Shown: one piece after another, positions 19,185 through 30,982 of the stretch
How the letters are laid out: the number at the start of each line of letters is the position of its first letter
How positions within the stretch are numbered: the first letter of the stretch is position 1
Source of the DNA: Leptospira dzoumogneensis
Lineage (GTDB): Bacteria; Spirochaetota; Leptospiria; Leptospirales; Leptospiraceae
Reading direction: 5' to 3'
Length of the DNA stretch: 64,000 nt
NCBI RefSeq assembly: GCF_004770895.1
Contig: NZ_RQHS01000005.1
Span: forward strand, 682,001 to 746,000
Position numbers and translations under genes: made by a program
Notes under the pieces: generated by a model
What the model saw: the letters and a program-made list of their open reading frames with translations, nothing else
Database searches by the model: none
Told to the model about the DNA's origin: nothing

Positions 19185-21011
19185 TTAATCGGAAAGTATG
19201 GAAGGATCCACACCGAAACTATCGTCTTCTCCGTCGCCGGACTCTGCACCAGGACTTAAAATTTCTGCTTCAGGAGCAGTAGTTGCAGCCTTGATACCGA
19301 ATTCCTTTTCCATCTCTTCCGCGGAAAGTTCAGGAACTCCGCCGAAAAGATCTCCGTTTTCCAAACGTTCGGAAAACGCCAGAGCATAACAATAAGATTC
19401 CATAATACACTGCTTTATAGGTTTCTTATTCAATCTCTTTTTGGATTCCATCAGATCGAAAGTCATTAAAGTTTCCATATTGGTCACGATCTCTTTTTTG
19501 CCTTTCATATCTGCGATCAATTTGGAAAGAAGTTCCGCTCCCTTCTGAAAAAAGTCCTTAGCGGTAACTCTTACGTTACGCGACTGTTGGCTTCTTTTTG
19601 TCTCCAGGGCGGAAGTTTTTTTGGAAGCCTCGATATAATTTGCGCCGGGGTTTTTGAGATGATTTTCCAGTTCTTTATAATACTGGTCGTAGATCCTGAA
19701 TTGTTCATGGATCCCTCTGGTCGTTTCATAAAGATCGATCAGTTTTTCACGGTAATCCATTTTGGATCCGCCTACGATCGTAGGTTTTAGATCTATCTTT
19801 TTGGTGGTCATTACGAAGGAATATTCCTCGTCGAACTCCCTGAAAAATAACCAGGTCAAGAAGGCCTTGTCCCCTGCCGGGATAATATCGTGTTCCCCTC
19901 TGGCATCATGACGTTTTCTTAATTGATCCAAAGATAAGGATCTCATAAGTTTTAGGCCGTATTTCAGCTCTTTGCTTAAACCTTCTTCCGGATCGATCGG
20001 TTTTTCTTCAGGAGCTTCTTCCGTATCTTCCTCTTCCGGCTGGGCCCCTCCGGAGATTTCGTCTAACTCTTCTCCCTGTTTTCTTTGGCCGAGTTTTTCC
20101 TCAGGGAGAATTCCCAGTACATTCTCCATATACGTGCTTAAAAGCGGGATGTTTTTGTCCTCACTTCTGAGAATTGCAAGATATAGCTTATCAAAAATGG
20201 TCCCGTATAGAACGTCGAATTCCTGAAGGGCTCTTTTTCTTTTGGTATTATAAACAGTAGCGGGTTTGCCTTCCAGTTTTTCCAGAGCCTGGTAGCCCAA
20301 GGTCACTGCTTTTACGTAAGAACCTTGGAATGGATACATATAATACAGTTTTTTGAATATAGAATATAGAGGTTGTCTCACTCTAGAGACCGACACTGGG
20401 AGGTCCGGAGCTGCGTTATGCCCTTCTAAAAGCTGGTTCAGCTCGGTACTATCGTAGGCTTTGTGCATTCTGCCCAGAAGCTCAATATAAAGAGGATTTT
20501 GTCCGTCCAGTTCCTTTGCGATCTTAGAAGCGTAAGCAGGGTTTCCTAATAGGTCGTTCCCTACAAAGTTCATTTCTAGAAGCGCTTTTTTTCCCGCGAT
20601 ATTCAGCTCGGACATAAAAGCGGGGAGAAGGTCACTGGAAGAAAATGACGTTACGCGGGAGATCCAACATTTGAATCGGACCGCCATACGATTGAAAAAA
20701 TTTCCCATCTCATCTTCCAAGGCTTTACGATCCATAATTGGATTCGGCTTGGAAGCTACTTGTTTTGCGGACGATCTTCCTGATTGAGAAGATTGGTTTT
20801 GCCTTGGGTCTCTTCCCCCGGCTTGGCTTCTTGCACCTTGGCGGATCTGGGGTTGCTCTTTCTGTTTACGAAGAGCTTCTTCCCTTTTTTTATCCTTATC
20901 GGAGACTACTTTTCCGCCGGCGGACTGAAACTTGTCGAACATTTCCCGCCTGGCTTTATCATCTAGGTTATTAGCACCGATACTTTTTCTGGTTTTATCG
21001 AATTCGGACAT
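19185..21011 (-). CDS. large conserved-type protein of unknown function, probably spirochaete-specific
   Basis: Not recognised. The product from ATG 21011 has 608 residues; AAGGA sits nine bases upstream, which favours this start over the in-frame 21074. The N-terminal 90 residues are charged and low-complexity (Lys/Glu, then Gln/Ser/Gly/Arg-rich), predicted disordered. A helical core of about residues 90-310 contains KLYYMYPFQGSYVKAVTLGY. An acidic linker rich in Glu and Pro follows (about 310-345), then a second helical domain (350-560), then a disordered acidic tail. There is no signal peptide or membrane helix, so it is cytoplasmic. The architecture suggests a scaffold or structural role, but that is inference. 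Confidence 0.7.
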   Translation of the reverse strand: MSEFDKTRKSIGANNLDDKARREMFDKFQSAGGKVVSDKDKKREEALRKQKEQPQIRQGARSQAGGRDPRQNQSSQSGRSSAKQVASKPNPIMDRKALEDEMGNFFNRMAVRFKCWISRVTSFSSSDLLPAFMSELNIAGKKALLEMNFVGNDLLGNPAYASKIAKELDGQNPLYIELLGRMHKAYDSTELNQLLEGHNAAPDLPVSVSRVRQPLYSIFKKLYYMYPFQGSYVKAVTLGYQALEKLEGKPATVYNTKRKRALQEFDVLYGTIFDKLYLAILRSEDKNIPLLSTYMENVLGILPEEKLGQRKQGEELDEISGGAQPEEEDTEEAPEEKPIDPEEGLSKELKYGLKLMRSLSLDQLRKRHDARGEHDIIPAGDKAFLTWLFFREFDEEYSFVMTTKKIDLKPTIVGGSKMDYREKLIDLYETTRGIHEQFRIYDQYYKELENHLKNPGANYIEASKKTSALETKRSQQSRNVRVTAKDFFQKGAELLSKLIADMKGKKEIVTNMETLMTFDLMESKKRLNKKPIKQCIMESYCYALAFSERLENGDLFGGVPELSAEEMEKEFGIKAATTAPEAEILSPGAESGDGEDDSFGVDPSILSD

Positions 21012-21124
21012 GGACTGGATTCCTTGGAAACCGCTCTGATTGTATCTTGGCTTTCTGGCGAAATAAATCAACAAAGATACTTATTTCTTGACATACTCTG
21101 AATTCCTGGGCCTGTTATTTTCCC

Positions 21125-21487
21125 ATGATTCTTAAAAGTCTCGCCCGAGAAAATCACCTGGTACTTTCGGTCCAGGAGGATATCTTGATGGATAATTCCC
21201 GGGACTTTTACCTGGAGTTCGAGGACAGCGTTCGGGAGGGATATCCCCCCGTGGTCAGCTTTCATTTGGGTCTCGTAAAGTTTATCGACTCTTCCGGGAT
21301 AGGCATTATCATCAAAGTCAGAAATCAGATCCGGGACCATCAAGGAACTGTGAATATATTCGGGCTAAATAAGTCCCTGCATTCCGTTTTTAGGCTTTCC
21401 GGTCTAGACAGAATTGTAAATCTGTACACCATCGAAGAATTTCTGGAGAAATACCCCGACTTTCGGGAATTTCTGACAGTAGAATGA
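21125..21487 (+). CDS. STAS domain protein, anti-sigma factor antagonist-like
   Basis: Single STAS domain of 120 residues, like SpoIIAA/RsbV. The central motif LVKFIDSSGIGIIIKVRNQI carries the family D-S-S-G, whose serine is the phosphorylated residue when such proteins are switched by an anti-sigma kinase. The strand FYLEFEDSVREGYPPVVSFH precedes it. No kinase or phosphatase partner is next to it. The gene is divergent from the 608-residue protein, with about 110 bases between the starts. Its likely role is in a partner-switching pathway whose other members lie elsewhere. Confidence 0.8.
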   Translation: MILKSLARENHLVLSVQEDILMDNSRDFYLEFEDSVREGYPPVVSFHLGLVKFIDSSGIGIIIKVRNQIRDHQGTVNIFGLNKSLHSVFRLSGLDRIVNLYTIEEFLEKYPDFREFLTVE

Positions 21488-21572
21488 ACCGGAAATTCTT
21501 CTAAAAAGTTCCAACAAATAGATGAATCAATTCGGCAAGAGTCCTGTAATGAATTTTTCACTTTTAGATTTT

Positions 21573-22292
21573 ATGAAGGGAAAAGCTCTCCGTACTTCCC
21601 TGATCCTTTTTTTGACCTTTAGTTTCTCCGGATGTTATCCTTATTTTTTCAAGGACCGGATGTTCCGCTCCGAAGGGATGGGATTTTTCACGATCAGTGT
21701 TTCCGATCTGCCTGATTTCGATAAAACTTCCAAGAATGAAGATATTAAATTGGAACATCCTATCCAATTGGATCAGGCCAAAATTAAAGACTATTTTGGA
21801 AATTTAAGATATTCTAAACGTTCTTCCGTAGGTTATTTTTCGGATTTCGTATTCTCGGACCATGAATTGGATCTACTCGCAAGGGACCTTCCTTTTACTT
21901 TAAAAAATCTGCCGGATGACAAACTTCTTCTTATCATCTCTAAATACGATGATACACAATCGGTGATCTCCTTCGACGAGATTACAAGTTGTGTTCTTTG
22001 GGCGGCAGAAGGTAAGATCAATCTTCTATTTGGACGGGTCAAACGTGAGCTTGTGGATAGAGATGCTGCTCTGGATTTTAGCCGTTGGACCAGGATCGAA
22101 AAGATCAGACTTGCTCATGGTTTTGACGGAACTGAGATCGCAGAAGGGGAGAATGTGGACTTCGGACAGATCGACGGACTTCCATTGCGTAAATGGGTTG
22201 TGTTCGATATGAAGAACCCGAGCAAATATAAGTTCACTCCTAGAAAACAATACCAGCCTGTTAAACTTACCGACGAGAATGATAGACCTTGA
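21573..22292 (+). CDS. putative lipoprotein of unknown function
   Basis: Predicted lipoprotein of about 239 residues. From ATG 21573 the signal is MKGKALRTSLILFLTF followed by SFSGC, a spirochaete-style lipobox with the lipidated Cys at about residue 21. Longer in-frame starts exist at 21549 and 21522 and none has a clear ribosome binding site. The mature part has no recognised domain. It is polar and ends with a lysine-rich stretch. It follows the STAS gene on the same strand. A hairpin just after the stop lacks a T-tract. Confidence 0.65.
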   Translation: MKGKALRTSLILFLTFSFSGCYPYFFKDRMFRSEGMGFFTISVSDLPDFDKTSKNEDIKLEHPIQLDQAKIKDYFGNLRYSKRSSVGYFSDFVFSDHELDLLARDLPFTLKNLPDDKLLLIISKYDDTQSVISFDEITSCVLWAAEGKINLLFGRVKRELVDRDAALDFSRWTRIEKIRLAHGFDGTEIAEGENVDFGQIDGLPLRKWVVFDMKNPSKYKFTPRKQYQPVKLTDENDRP

Positions 22293-22348
22293 TCCAAGGA
22301 TCAAAGTTTAGTTCCTGAATTATCTTATCCGGTTAATACGAACTAAGT

Positions 22349-22371
22349 AAAAAGCGGCCTTAAACGGCCGC
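22349..22371 (-). terminator. intrinsic terminator overlapping the ileS stop
   Basis: On the minus strand GCGGCC-GTTTAA-GGCCGC is followed at once by TTTTT, giving a perfect 6-bp GC-rich stem with a 6-base loop that contains the ileS stop codon TAA. This is a textbook rho-independent terminator for the purL-LRR-ileS transcript. Confidence 0.8.
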
Positions 22372-25098
22372 TGCGCAGCGTTTACAAAGACCGTTATGTC
22401 TTTCCTCGGCTGGGTGTCTCCAGCAGCGAGGGCATTCTTCTTCTTTAGGTTTTACCACTCTAACTGAGAAATGTTCATCCGAATATTCAGACAATTGTTC
22501 TCTGTCTGATTTTTCAAAACCAACTTGAGAAACTGTAAAGATCAGTTCTAGAGCGTCTAGAGAGAAATCCTTTTGTAATTTATTCTCCGCTTTAGAAGAG
22601 ATTTCCACAGCAGCTTCTAAAGATTTTCCTAATTTACTAGCCTGTCTTGCAAGTTCCAAGGATTTGTGGACCGTTTCTCTTGCTTTTAATGCTTCTTCGA
22701 ATTTAGCTTCCAGTTCTTTGTTTCTTAAAGAAGAAAGATCCGGGAATTCTTCCGTAAATACAGATTCTTTCTTACCATTCTCTTTCCAAACTTCTTCCGT
22801 AGTGAAACTTAAGATAGGGGCGGAGTATATACAAAGAGTTTCTAGGATGATCTGGAGTGCAGTACAGGAAGATCTTCTGGTTTTAGAATCTCTTCTGTCA
22901 CAGTACATTCTATCCCTGATCATTTCGAAATAATCTTGGGAAAGAGTTACTGTACAGAATAACAGAAGTTTCTGATATACTTGGTGGAACTGATAATTCT
23001 CGTAATGGTTTTTGAGTTCCTCCGAGAGCTGTGCTAGTTTAGATAGATAATATTTATCTACTTCTTCCAAATCGGAAACGCCTAGGTTTTGGTCCGAAGA
23101 ATGTCCTGCCAAATTTCCTAAAAGATATCTGAATGTGTTCCGGATCTTTCTGTAATTGTCAGCGATGATCTTAAGTCCTTCTTTTCCTACTTTTACATCG
23201 TCCCTGAAATCCTGGGAGCTGACCCAAAGTCTGAGTATATCCGCTCCGTATACATTGATAATATCCGTGGTTGGATCTATCCCGTTGCCCAAAGACTTGG
23301 ACATTGCTCTTCCTTGTTCGTCCAAAACATACCCATGAGTAAGAACGGACTTATAAGGAGGAATTCCTCGCAGCGCCATGGAAGGCCAGAGGCTGGATTG
23401 GAACCAACCTCTATGTTGGTCTGAACCTTCTAAATATAGATCCGCAGGAGGTTCCCCGCCTCTTTCTTTTAAAACTGCAAAGTTGGAAACTCCTGAATCG
23501 AACCAAACATCTAAAATATCTTTTCCTTTTCTAAAAGAAGAAGATCCGCATTTGGAACATTTTGTATCAGGAGGAAGAAGTGAATCCGCAGGTTCGCTGT
23601 ACCAGATCTCTATTCCTTTGGCTCTTACCAGGTCGGTGAAGAACTTTACGGATTTTGCATCTAGATGAGTTTCATTACAATTTTCGCAAGTGAATGCGGG
23701 AATTGGGACTCCCCAGTTCCTTTGTCTAGAAAGACACCAGTCAGGTCTTGTTTCCACCATGGAGCGAATTCTGGTGATTCCCCAGTTAGGTATCCAGCTT
23801 ACTTTGTCGATCGCCTCTAATGATTTTTCTCTGAGTTGTTGGTAATCTATTTGAAAAAACCATTGTGGGGTCGCACGGAAGATAAGAGGTTTTTTACTTC
23901 TCCAGCTATGAGGATAGCTGTGTTCGAACTCTGAATAATGAAGAAGTAAATTTTTCTCTTTGAGCAATTCTACGATCTTAGGATTTGCATCCCAGACCTT
24001 GATACCTTTCATCATCGGGAATTCGTCGGTATATCTGCCGTAATCGTCTACAGGTGAATAAGGCTCCAAACCTGCGGCCAAACCGATCTTATAGTCGTCT
24101 TGCCCGTGTCCTGGCGCAGTGTGTACAGCCCCTGTTCCAGCATCCAGAGTTACATGTTCTCCGAAAAGAGGAATCGAGTCCTGATCCAAGAATGGATGAC
24201 GGAATATCATCTTAGAAAGTGTTTCTTGGGAGACTGACTCTTTCTTAGTGAGTTGTACCTCTGCGGCTTTTTCTACCGCTTCTTTTAGTCCATCCGCGAG
24301 TAGTAATTCTTCTCCATTAGGAGTTGTATAAAATGAATATGCAAATTTAGGATTAAAGCTGATTGCAAGGTTTGCGGGAAGGGTCCATGGGGTAGTCGTC
24401 CAGATCAGACAGAATTTTCCATCCTGTCCTTTGATCGGAAATTTTACATAAATGGAAGGAGATTTATGAGGGTAATATTCTATCTCCGCCTCTGCGTGAG
24501 CGGTAGCAAGTTCTATACACCAGTAAACGGGCTTTTTGCCCCGGTATACATAACCTTTTTCGAATAGATTCCCGAAAACTTCTACGATCTTTGCCTCGAA
24601 ATCAGGGCTCATCGTTTTGTAGATCTTACCTTCTTCCCAAAAACATAAGAAACGAGAAAGGTCCTGTCCCTGTTTTTGAACATACTGTTCGGCGTAATCT
24701 CTACAAAGTTTTCTTAATTCTTCCGGACCGATCTCTTTCGCTTTTTTTCCCAGGTTCTTTAGGACTTGGACTTCGATAGGGAGACCGTGACAGTCCCAAC
24801 CAGGGATCATATCTGTTTGGTAGCCCGCAAAAAATTTGGACTTAACGATCATATCCTTTAGGATCTTATTAAGCGCATGCCCGGTATGGAAGTTACCGTT
24901 CGCATAAGGAGGTCCGTCATGAAGAATGAACTGAGGCCTATCCTTTCTTTTTTCCCGCATTTTACGAAGGATCTTTTCGGACTGCCAGGTTTTGATCTGA
25001 TCGGGCTCTCTTGTGGAAAGTCCTGCCTTCATCGGAAAATCCGTTTGAGGGAGTATTACGGTATTTGAATATGGATTCTTCTTATCTTCTTCTTTCAT
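22360..25098 (-). CDS. ileS: IleS, isoleucyl-tRNA synthetase
   Basis: Class I aminoacyl-tRNA synthetase of 912 residues, charging tRNA-Ile. The HIGH motif is HTGH (71-74) within [12 protein letters not shown]. The [14 protein letters not shown] block is the conserved class I segment, and the KMSKS loop reads AMSKSLG. An editing (CP1) domain lies between them with [11 protein letters not shown] and [12 protein letters not shown]-terminal zinc finger is seen as CPRCW and CKRC, close to the end as in bacterial-type enzymes. It is the last gene of an operon with purL and the LRR lipoprotein gene and lies three bases after the latter. Confidence 0.97.
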   Translation of the reverse strand: MKEEDKKNPYSNTVILPQTDFPMKAGLSTREPDQIKTWQSEKILRKMREKRKDRPQFILHDGPPYANGNFHTGHALNKILKDMIVKSKFFAGYQTDMIPGWDCHGLPIEVQVLKNLGKKAKEIGPEELRKLCRDYAEQYVQKQGQDLSRFLCFWEEGKIYKTMSPDFEAKIVEVFGNLFEKGYVYRGKKPVYWCIELATAHAEAEIEYYPHKSPSIYVKFPIKGQDGKFCLIWTTTPWTLPANLAISFNPKFAYSFYTTPNGEELLLADGLKEAVEKAAEVQLTKKESVSQETLSKMIFRHPFLDQDSIPLFGEHVTLDAGTGAVHTAPGHGQDDYKIGLAAGLEPYSPVDDYGRYTDEFPMMKGIKVWDANPKIVELLKEKNLLLHYSEFEHSYPHSWRSKKPLIFRATPQWFFQIDYQQLREKSLEAIDKVSWIPNWGITRIRSMVETRPDWCLSRQRNWGVPIPAFTCENCNETHLDAKSVKFFTDLVRAKGIEIWYSEPADSLLPPDTKCSKCGSSSFRKGKDILDVWFDSGVSNFAVLKERGGEPPADLYLEGSDQHRGWFQSSLWPSMALRGIPPYKSVLTHGYVLDEQGRAMSKSLGNGIDPTTDIINVYGADILRLWVSSQDFRDDVKVGKEGLKIIADNYRKIRNTFRYLLGNLAGHSSDQNLGVSDLEEVDKYYLSKLAQLSEELKNHYENYQFHQVYQKLLLFCTVTLSQDYFEMIRDRMYCDRRDSKTRRSSCTALQIILETLCIYSAPILSFTTEEVWKENGKKESVFTEEFPDLSSLRNKELEAKFEEALKARETVHKSLELARQASKLGKSLEAAVEISSKAENKLQKDFSLDALELIFTVSQVGFEKSDREQLSEYSDEHFSVRVVKPKEEECPRCWRHPAEERHNGLCKRCAAAV

Positions 25099-25101
25099 GG
25101 G

Positions 25102-25742
25102 TTAAAATTCTATCTTCACTTTAGGCAGAAGTTTTCTTGCGGATTCTATTTGAGAAGGTTTTAATCCGGTCTCTTTTAGGATCAGAAGTCTTAGCTTAGG
25201 ATGGCTTGCTAAAAATCCTAAGTTTTTAGGAAAAGATGTGATCTTTCTATTTCTTGCCAGATCCAAAACTTCAAGTTTAGGAAACCCCATAACCGTATCT
25301 ATATCGGATTCTTTGAATTCTATCTTATTAGAATCCAAGTAGATAGCTTCAATGGAAGTCCCTGTCAGTTCTGTAGGAATTCCAACGAAGTCATTATTTC
25401 CCGCGAAAAAAAATCTGAGTTTAGAAAGTTTGGAAACTGAAGCGGGGAGTCTTTCTATATCGTTCCCATAAATATTCAAATGTTCTAAATTACTCCAGTC
25501 TCCCGCATTTTCCGGAAGAGAAGTAAGTTCGTTCATTCTTAGATCGAGCCATTTCAGGTTCGGAAAATTGAATAGAGCAGGAGGAACTGTTCCAAGTTTG
25601 CCAAGACCCAAATCCAATTTTTCGATAGAGGCAGGGTTTTTAGAAGCTTCGCTCAGAATTTCGGAAGCAGGGCGTCTACAATCTGAAATTATAAAAGCTG
25701 CACAAAGGATTAAATAGGCGATACCGATTTTTTGGCTGGTTC

Positions 25743-25746
<4 letters not shown>
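25102..25746 (-). CDS. leucine-rich repeat lipoprotein
   Basis: Lipoprotein of 214 residues. The signal peptide MRTSQKIGIAYLILCAAF ends with IISDC as lipobox, with the Cys at about residue 23. The mature part contains at least five leucine-rich repeats of about 23 residues, such as FPNLKWLDLRMNELTSLP, WSNLEHLNIYGNDIERLP and LSKLRFFFAGNNDFVGIP. This is a solenoid used for protein binding in the periplasm or at the surface. It overlaps the purL stop by four bases and precedes ileS by three, an odd place for a surface protein gene. Confidence 0.85.
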
Positions 25747-27974
<2,228 letters not shown>

Positions 27975-28050
27975 TACGGGACCAGTTTTTCGGACTTGGC
28001 CCCCACTGAAAACTATTTTAGGGCAGGGATTTCACCCCGTTAGGAAAGAG

Positions 28051-28413
28051 TTATAAATATTTGTATATTGCCAAGTATAAAGGAATAGCCCCGAATATCG
28101 CTGCGATCATCCATCTGGTTTGGGTTTGGATGGATTCCTGTAAAGAGCCTATCTTTTCGTGGACCCTGGCAAATTCCTTATATACATCCGTGAATTGTTC
28201 TTGGATCTTTCCGAAACCTGCATGCATTTCTGCTCGCAGCTTGCCTGTCTCTTCCACGAGTCTTCTTTCGTATTTTTCCATAGATAGTTCGATCATCGTT
28301 TTATTCCCAAATTGTTGATGCTTTTGAATGAATTCCGTTAACTCTTCCGTGACTTCCTCTCCAAGAGATTCTTTTAATTTTTTGGGAGGTTTCGGGACTA
28401 ATTCTAAACCCAT
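28051..28413 (-). CDS. small coiled-coil protein with C-terminal membrane anchor
   Basis: Protein of 120 residues whose middle (about 25-95) is a continuous amphipathic, coiled-coil-prone helix rich in Glu, Lys and Gln. It is followed by one hydrophobic segment, WMIAAIFGAIPLYLAIYKYL, at the extreme C-terminus. This tail-anchored layout resembles DUF1640-type small proteins, but I see no diagnostic motif. The start ATG has a strong AAGGAG Shine-Dalgarno with an eight-base spacer. It lies upstream of purL on the same strand. Confidence 0.7.
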   Translation of the reverse strand: MGLELVPKPPKKLKESLGEEVTEELTEFIQKHQQFGNKTMIELSMEKYERRLVEETGKLRAEMHAGFGKIQEQFTDVYKEFARVHEKIGSLQESIQTQTRWMIAAIFGAIPLYLAIYKYL

Positions 28414-28656
28414 AATCTATCTCCTTGAAGCAGTCTTTGCAACCACTTCTCTCGAAGGCAGGTCGAATTTTGTATATCCCGCGCGTATTTTTTTTGTTTT
28501 TTAGAAATTTTTAATATTCTTATTTTTATTTTGGAATCTGGAATCCACATTCCAGAAAAAAACTCATCAATTTTGATTTGTGTAAATATGATTTGTTTAG
28601 AGAGAAGTCTTTCTTGCAGAACTACATTAAATTTTTATAAATTAATAGGCGGGGAG

Positions 28657-28685
28657 AAGGGCAGGAATTCCCGCCCTTTTGTTTT
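28657..28685 (+). terminator. intrinsic terminator in plus orientation without an upstream plus-strand gene
   Basis: AAGGGC at 28657-28662 pairs with GCCCTT at 28673-28678, with a second inner GGAATTCC pairing between them. The stem is followed by TTTTGTTTT. The T-tract is on the plus strand, yet both flanking genes are on the minus strand. The minus-strand reading has no T-tract. It lies directly beyond the flavin reductase stop. It may end a small RNA transcribed from within 28414-28656. Confidence 0.5.
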
Positions 28686-29163
28686 AAATATTATAGTAAT
28701 TCCTGCGGTAATATAAAAGAGGTCTTTTGGAGTCATCGGATACTGCGAATAATACTCTTCCGATCACTATTGTATGGTCTCCTCCATCCACTTGTTTTTC
28801 CAACTCACATTCTATTCTGGACAATGTGCCGTTCAAATATGGCACTCCATTATGCCCTAGGTCACAGGCCAGCTTTTGGATCAGCTCATGTTTGTCTATT
28901 TTGCCGGATGCAAATTGGTTGGAAAGTTCCTGTTGGTCGGAAGATAGAATGTTCACAGTAAAGAGACCGGAAGCAAGCAGGGGATCATGACTTGTTATAT
29001 TCTTCTGAAGATTAAAAAGAACCAAAGGTGGATCCAAAGAAAGTGAGCTAAAGCTGCTAACGGTTAATCCTCCGGCTCTAGTGGTGTCTGAAAAAGTAAC
29101 CACAGTTACACCGGATGCAAAATGGGAGAGTGAATTTTTGAATTCGTCCGTGCTGAAAGACAT
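28684..29163 (-). CDS. flavin reductase-like FMN-binding protein
   Basis: Protein of about 159 residues of the flavin reductase domain family, which bind FMN and reduce flavin with NAD(P)H, often for a partner monooxygenase. Motifs: HFASGVTVVTF at the N-terminus, GLTVSSFSSLSLDPPLVLFN (FMN phosphate and isoalloxazine loop), FTVNILSSDQQELSNQFASG, and a C-terminal GDHTIVIGRV. The start is the ATG ending at 29163, where the conserved fold begins; an upstream start at 29247 adds unconserved sequence. No monooxygenase gene is adjacent, so the partner is unknown. Confidence 0.83.
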   Translation of the reverse strand: MSFSTDEFKNSLSHFASGVTVVTFSDTTRAGGLTVSSFSSLSLDPPLVLFNLQKNITSHDPLLASGLFTVNILSSDQQELSNQFASGKIDKHELIQKLACDLGHNGVPYLNGTLSRIECELEKQVDGGDHTIVIGRVLFAVSDDSKRPLLYYRRNYYNI

Positions 29164-29285
29164 AGTTATTAGATTGTTTTTAGATCCTATTTGTAAAGTT
29201 GGAATTCTTAAAAAAAAATCGGATTTCACGACCAAAGCCGACCTCAAGTGTAATTGAATATGTCGGCGGATCGTTTTTAAACCTT

Positions 29286-30776
29286 TTAAGACTTCTTAAT
29301 ATCCGCCCAAGGTCTTTCTTTTTCCAGTTGTCCTGCTAATCGGAAAAGTACATCTTCTCTTCCCCTTTTGGAAGTGAATAACATTCCTATCGGTAGACCA
29401 AGAGTCGTTTTGGAAAGTGGAACAGACATTGAAGGCTGCCCAGTAAGATTTGCCAGCTGTGTAAAAGGAGTCCTGGAAAGATTTTTTTCTACAAGTTGGT
29501 CCACCATACCGCTGGCCAAAAGTAATTTTCCTGTTCCTATCCTGCCGATGATCTGCATTGCAATTTCTTCATATAGTTTAGGTGCAAGTTCTCCGATTTT
29601 AGCGGGAGGTTCCGCAGTGGTAGGAGTCAGATAAAGATCATAATTTTCCAAAAAGGATTCCGAGATATAGGCCGCTTCATCCCAATACCGGATTGCGGAT
29701 ACAAATTCTCCCGCGGATATGGATCGTCCAAGCAATCCTAAGATCCAAGTAGTGGATTCCACATCTCCCATCTTCGCTTTTCTGCCTAATACTTTGTCTA
29801 AGCGGGAGATCTCAGAAGCGACTTCTCCGAAATACATGGTTACGTATGCTTTTGCCAAACGTTTCCCATCCACCTGAGGAGAGTTCTCTTCTAGTTTATG
29901 ACCCAAAGATTTTAAAAGCTTCACTGTGTCGTGTAACGCGTCTATATGATCTTGGTTAACGGGAGTTCCGATGGGAGAAGAGAATGAATATGCGATCTTT
30001 AGTTTGCCTGGAGACTTCTTCGCCTCGGAAAGATAAGAAGTTTTATTTTTCTCCATGGAGAATGCTTCTTCTATCCCGACGCCTGAGACTAGATCCAAAA
30101 CTGCAGCGCTGTCCCTAACTGATTTAGTAAGAACATGATCTTGAGAAGCACCTTGCCAAACTCTTCCGTAAGGACGGACCGGAACTCTTCCTCTAGTCGG
30201 TTTTAATCCGAATAGTCCGCAATACGCTGCGGGAATTCTGATAGATCCTCCGCCATCCGAACCGGTTGCAATAGAACTCATTCCGGATGCAACTGCTGCT
30301 CCTGCTCCGCCGCTGGAACCACCTGGAGTTCTTTCCGGATCCCAAGGATTTCGAGTTGGTCCGTGAAATTTTGGCTCGGTGATTCCCATCAGAGCGAATT
30401 CGGGAACATTCGTAGTACCTATAAAAACAAATCCCGCATTTCTGAGCCTAGAAACAAACACGCTGTCATCGGATGGAATGTAATTTTTGTAAGCCTTGGA
30501 ACCTGAAGTGATCTTCTGTCCCTTCACATGATGTAATAGATCTTTAATAAGAAGTGGAACTCCGTAAAAGGGTCCCTTAAGTATCTTTCCGGATCTCAAT
30601 TCTTCTCTTGCTTTGTCGATCGTGTTCAAAACGACTGCGTTCAATTCCGGATTAAATCTATCTATCTTTGCTTCAGAAAAATCTAATAATTCCTTGGGTT
30701 GGATCTTCTTCTTTCGGATCAGATCGGCAAGACCGATACTATCATAAGAATCGAATGGAAATTTTGTAGTACTCAT
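29286..30776 (-). CDS. amidase signature family enzyme
   Basis: Amidase of 496 residues from ATG 30776, hydrolysing an amide bond through a Ser-cisSer-Lys triad. The triad is complete: Lys78 in YGVPLLIKDLL, the cis-Ser at 154/155 in PGGSSGGAG, and Ser178 in TGSDGGGSIRIPAA. GLFGLKPTRGRVP follows as in the family. The longer frame to 30878 adds 34 residues that do not look conserved. GatA is unlikely because the gene stands alone with no gatC or gatB. Substrate not assignable. Confidence 0.87.
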   Translation of the reverse strand: MSTTKFPFDSYDSIGLADLIRKKKIQPKELLDFSEAKIDRFNPELNAVVLNTIDKAREELRSGKILKGPFYGVPLLIKDLLHHVKGQKITSGSKAYKNYIPSDDSVFVSRLRNAGFVFIGTTNVPEFALMGITEPKFHGPTRNPWDPERTPGGSSGGAGAAVASGMSSIATGSDGGGSIRIPAAYCGLFGLKPTRGRVPVRPYGRVWQGASQDHVLTKSVRDSAAVLDLVSGVGIEEAFSMEKNKTSYLSEAKKSPGKLKIAYSFSSPIGTPVNQDHIDALHDTVKLLKSLGHKLEENSPQVDGKRLAKAYVTMYFGEVASEISRLDKVLGRKAKMGDVESTTWILGLLGRSISAGEFVSAIRYWDEAAYISESFLENYDLYLTPTTAEPPAKIGELAPKLYEEIAMQIIGRIGTGKLLLASGMVDQLVEKNLSRTPFTQLANLTGQPSMSVPLSKTTLGLPIGMLFTSKRGREDVLFRLAGQLEKERPWADIKKS

Positions 30777-30982
30777 ATTCTTCCGCCAGAATGGATTTAG
30801 GACTCGGTCGAAGGGCCAAATCCAGACAGAATACTGGGAACCATTTACCGAATAAAACGCTCTAAGGGAGAGAGGCATAAAGCTTCCCTCACTTGGGTCA
30901 AGGATATTCCCCGGCCAAAGGGAATTTTCATTTATAGAATCGCAGCTAAAATCAGGATAGGTAAATATCGGTGTTCGGAATC

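Noticed and set aside
22286..22304. TTGATC-CAAG-GATCAA hairpin after the 21573 lipoprotein gene
   Set aside because: Good pairing but no T-tract on either strand; it may be chance or part of a weak terminator.
30777..30878. 34-codon N-terminal extension of the amidase
   Set aside because: It has no family similarity, and the amidase fold starts after ATG 30776.
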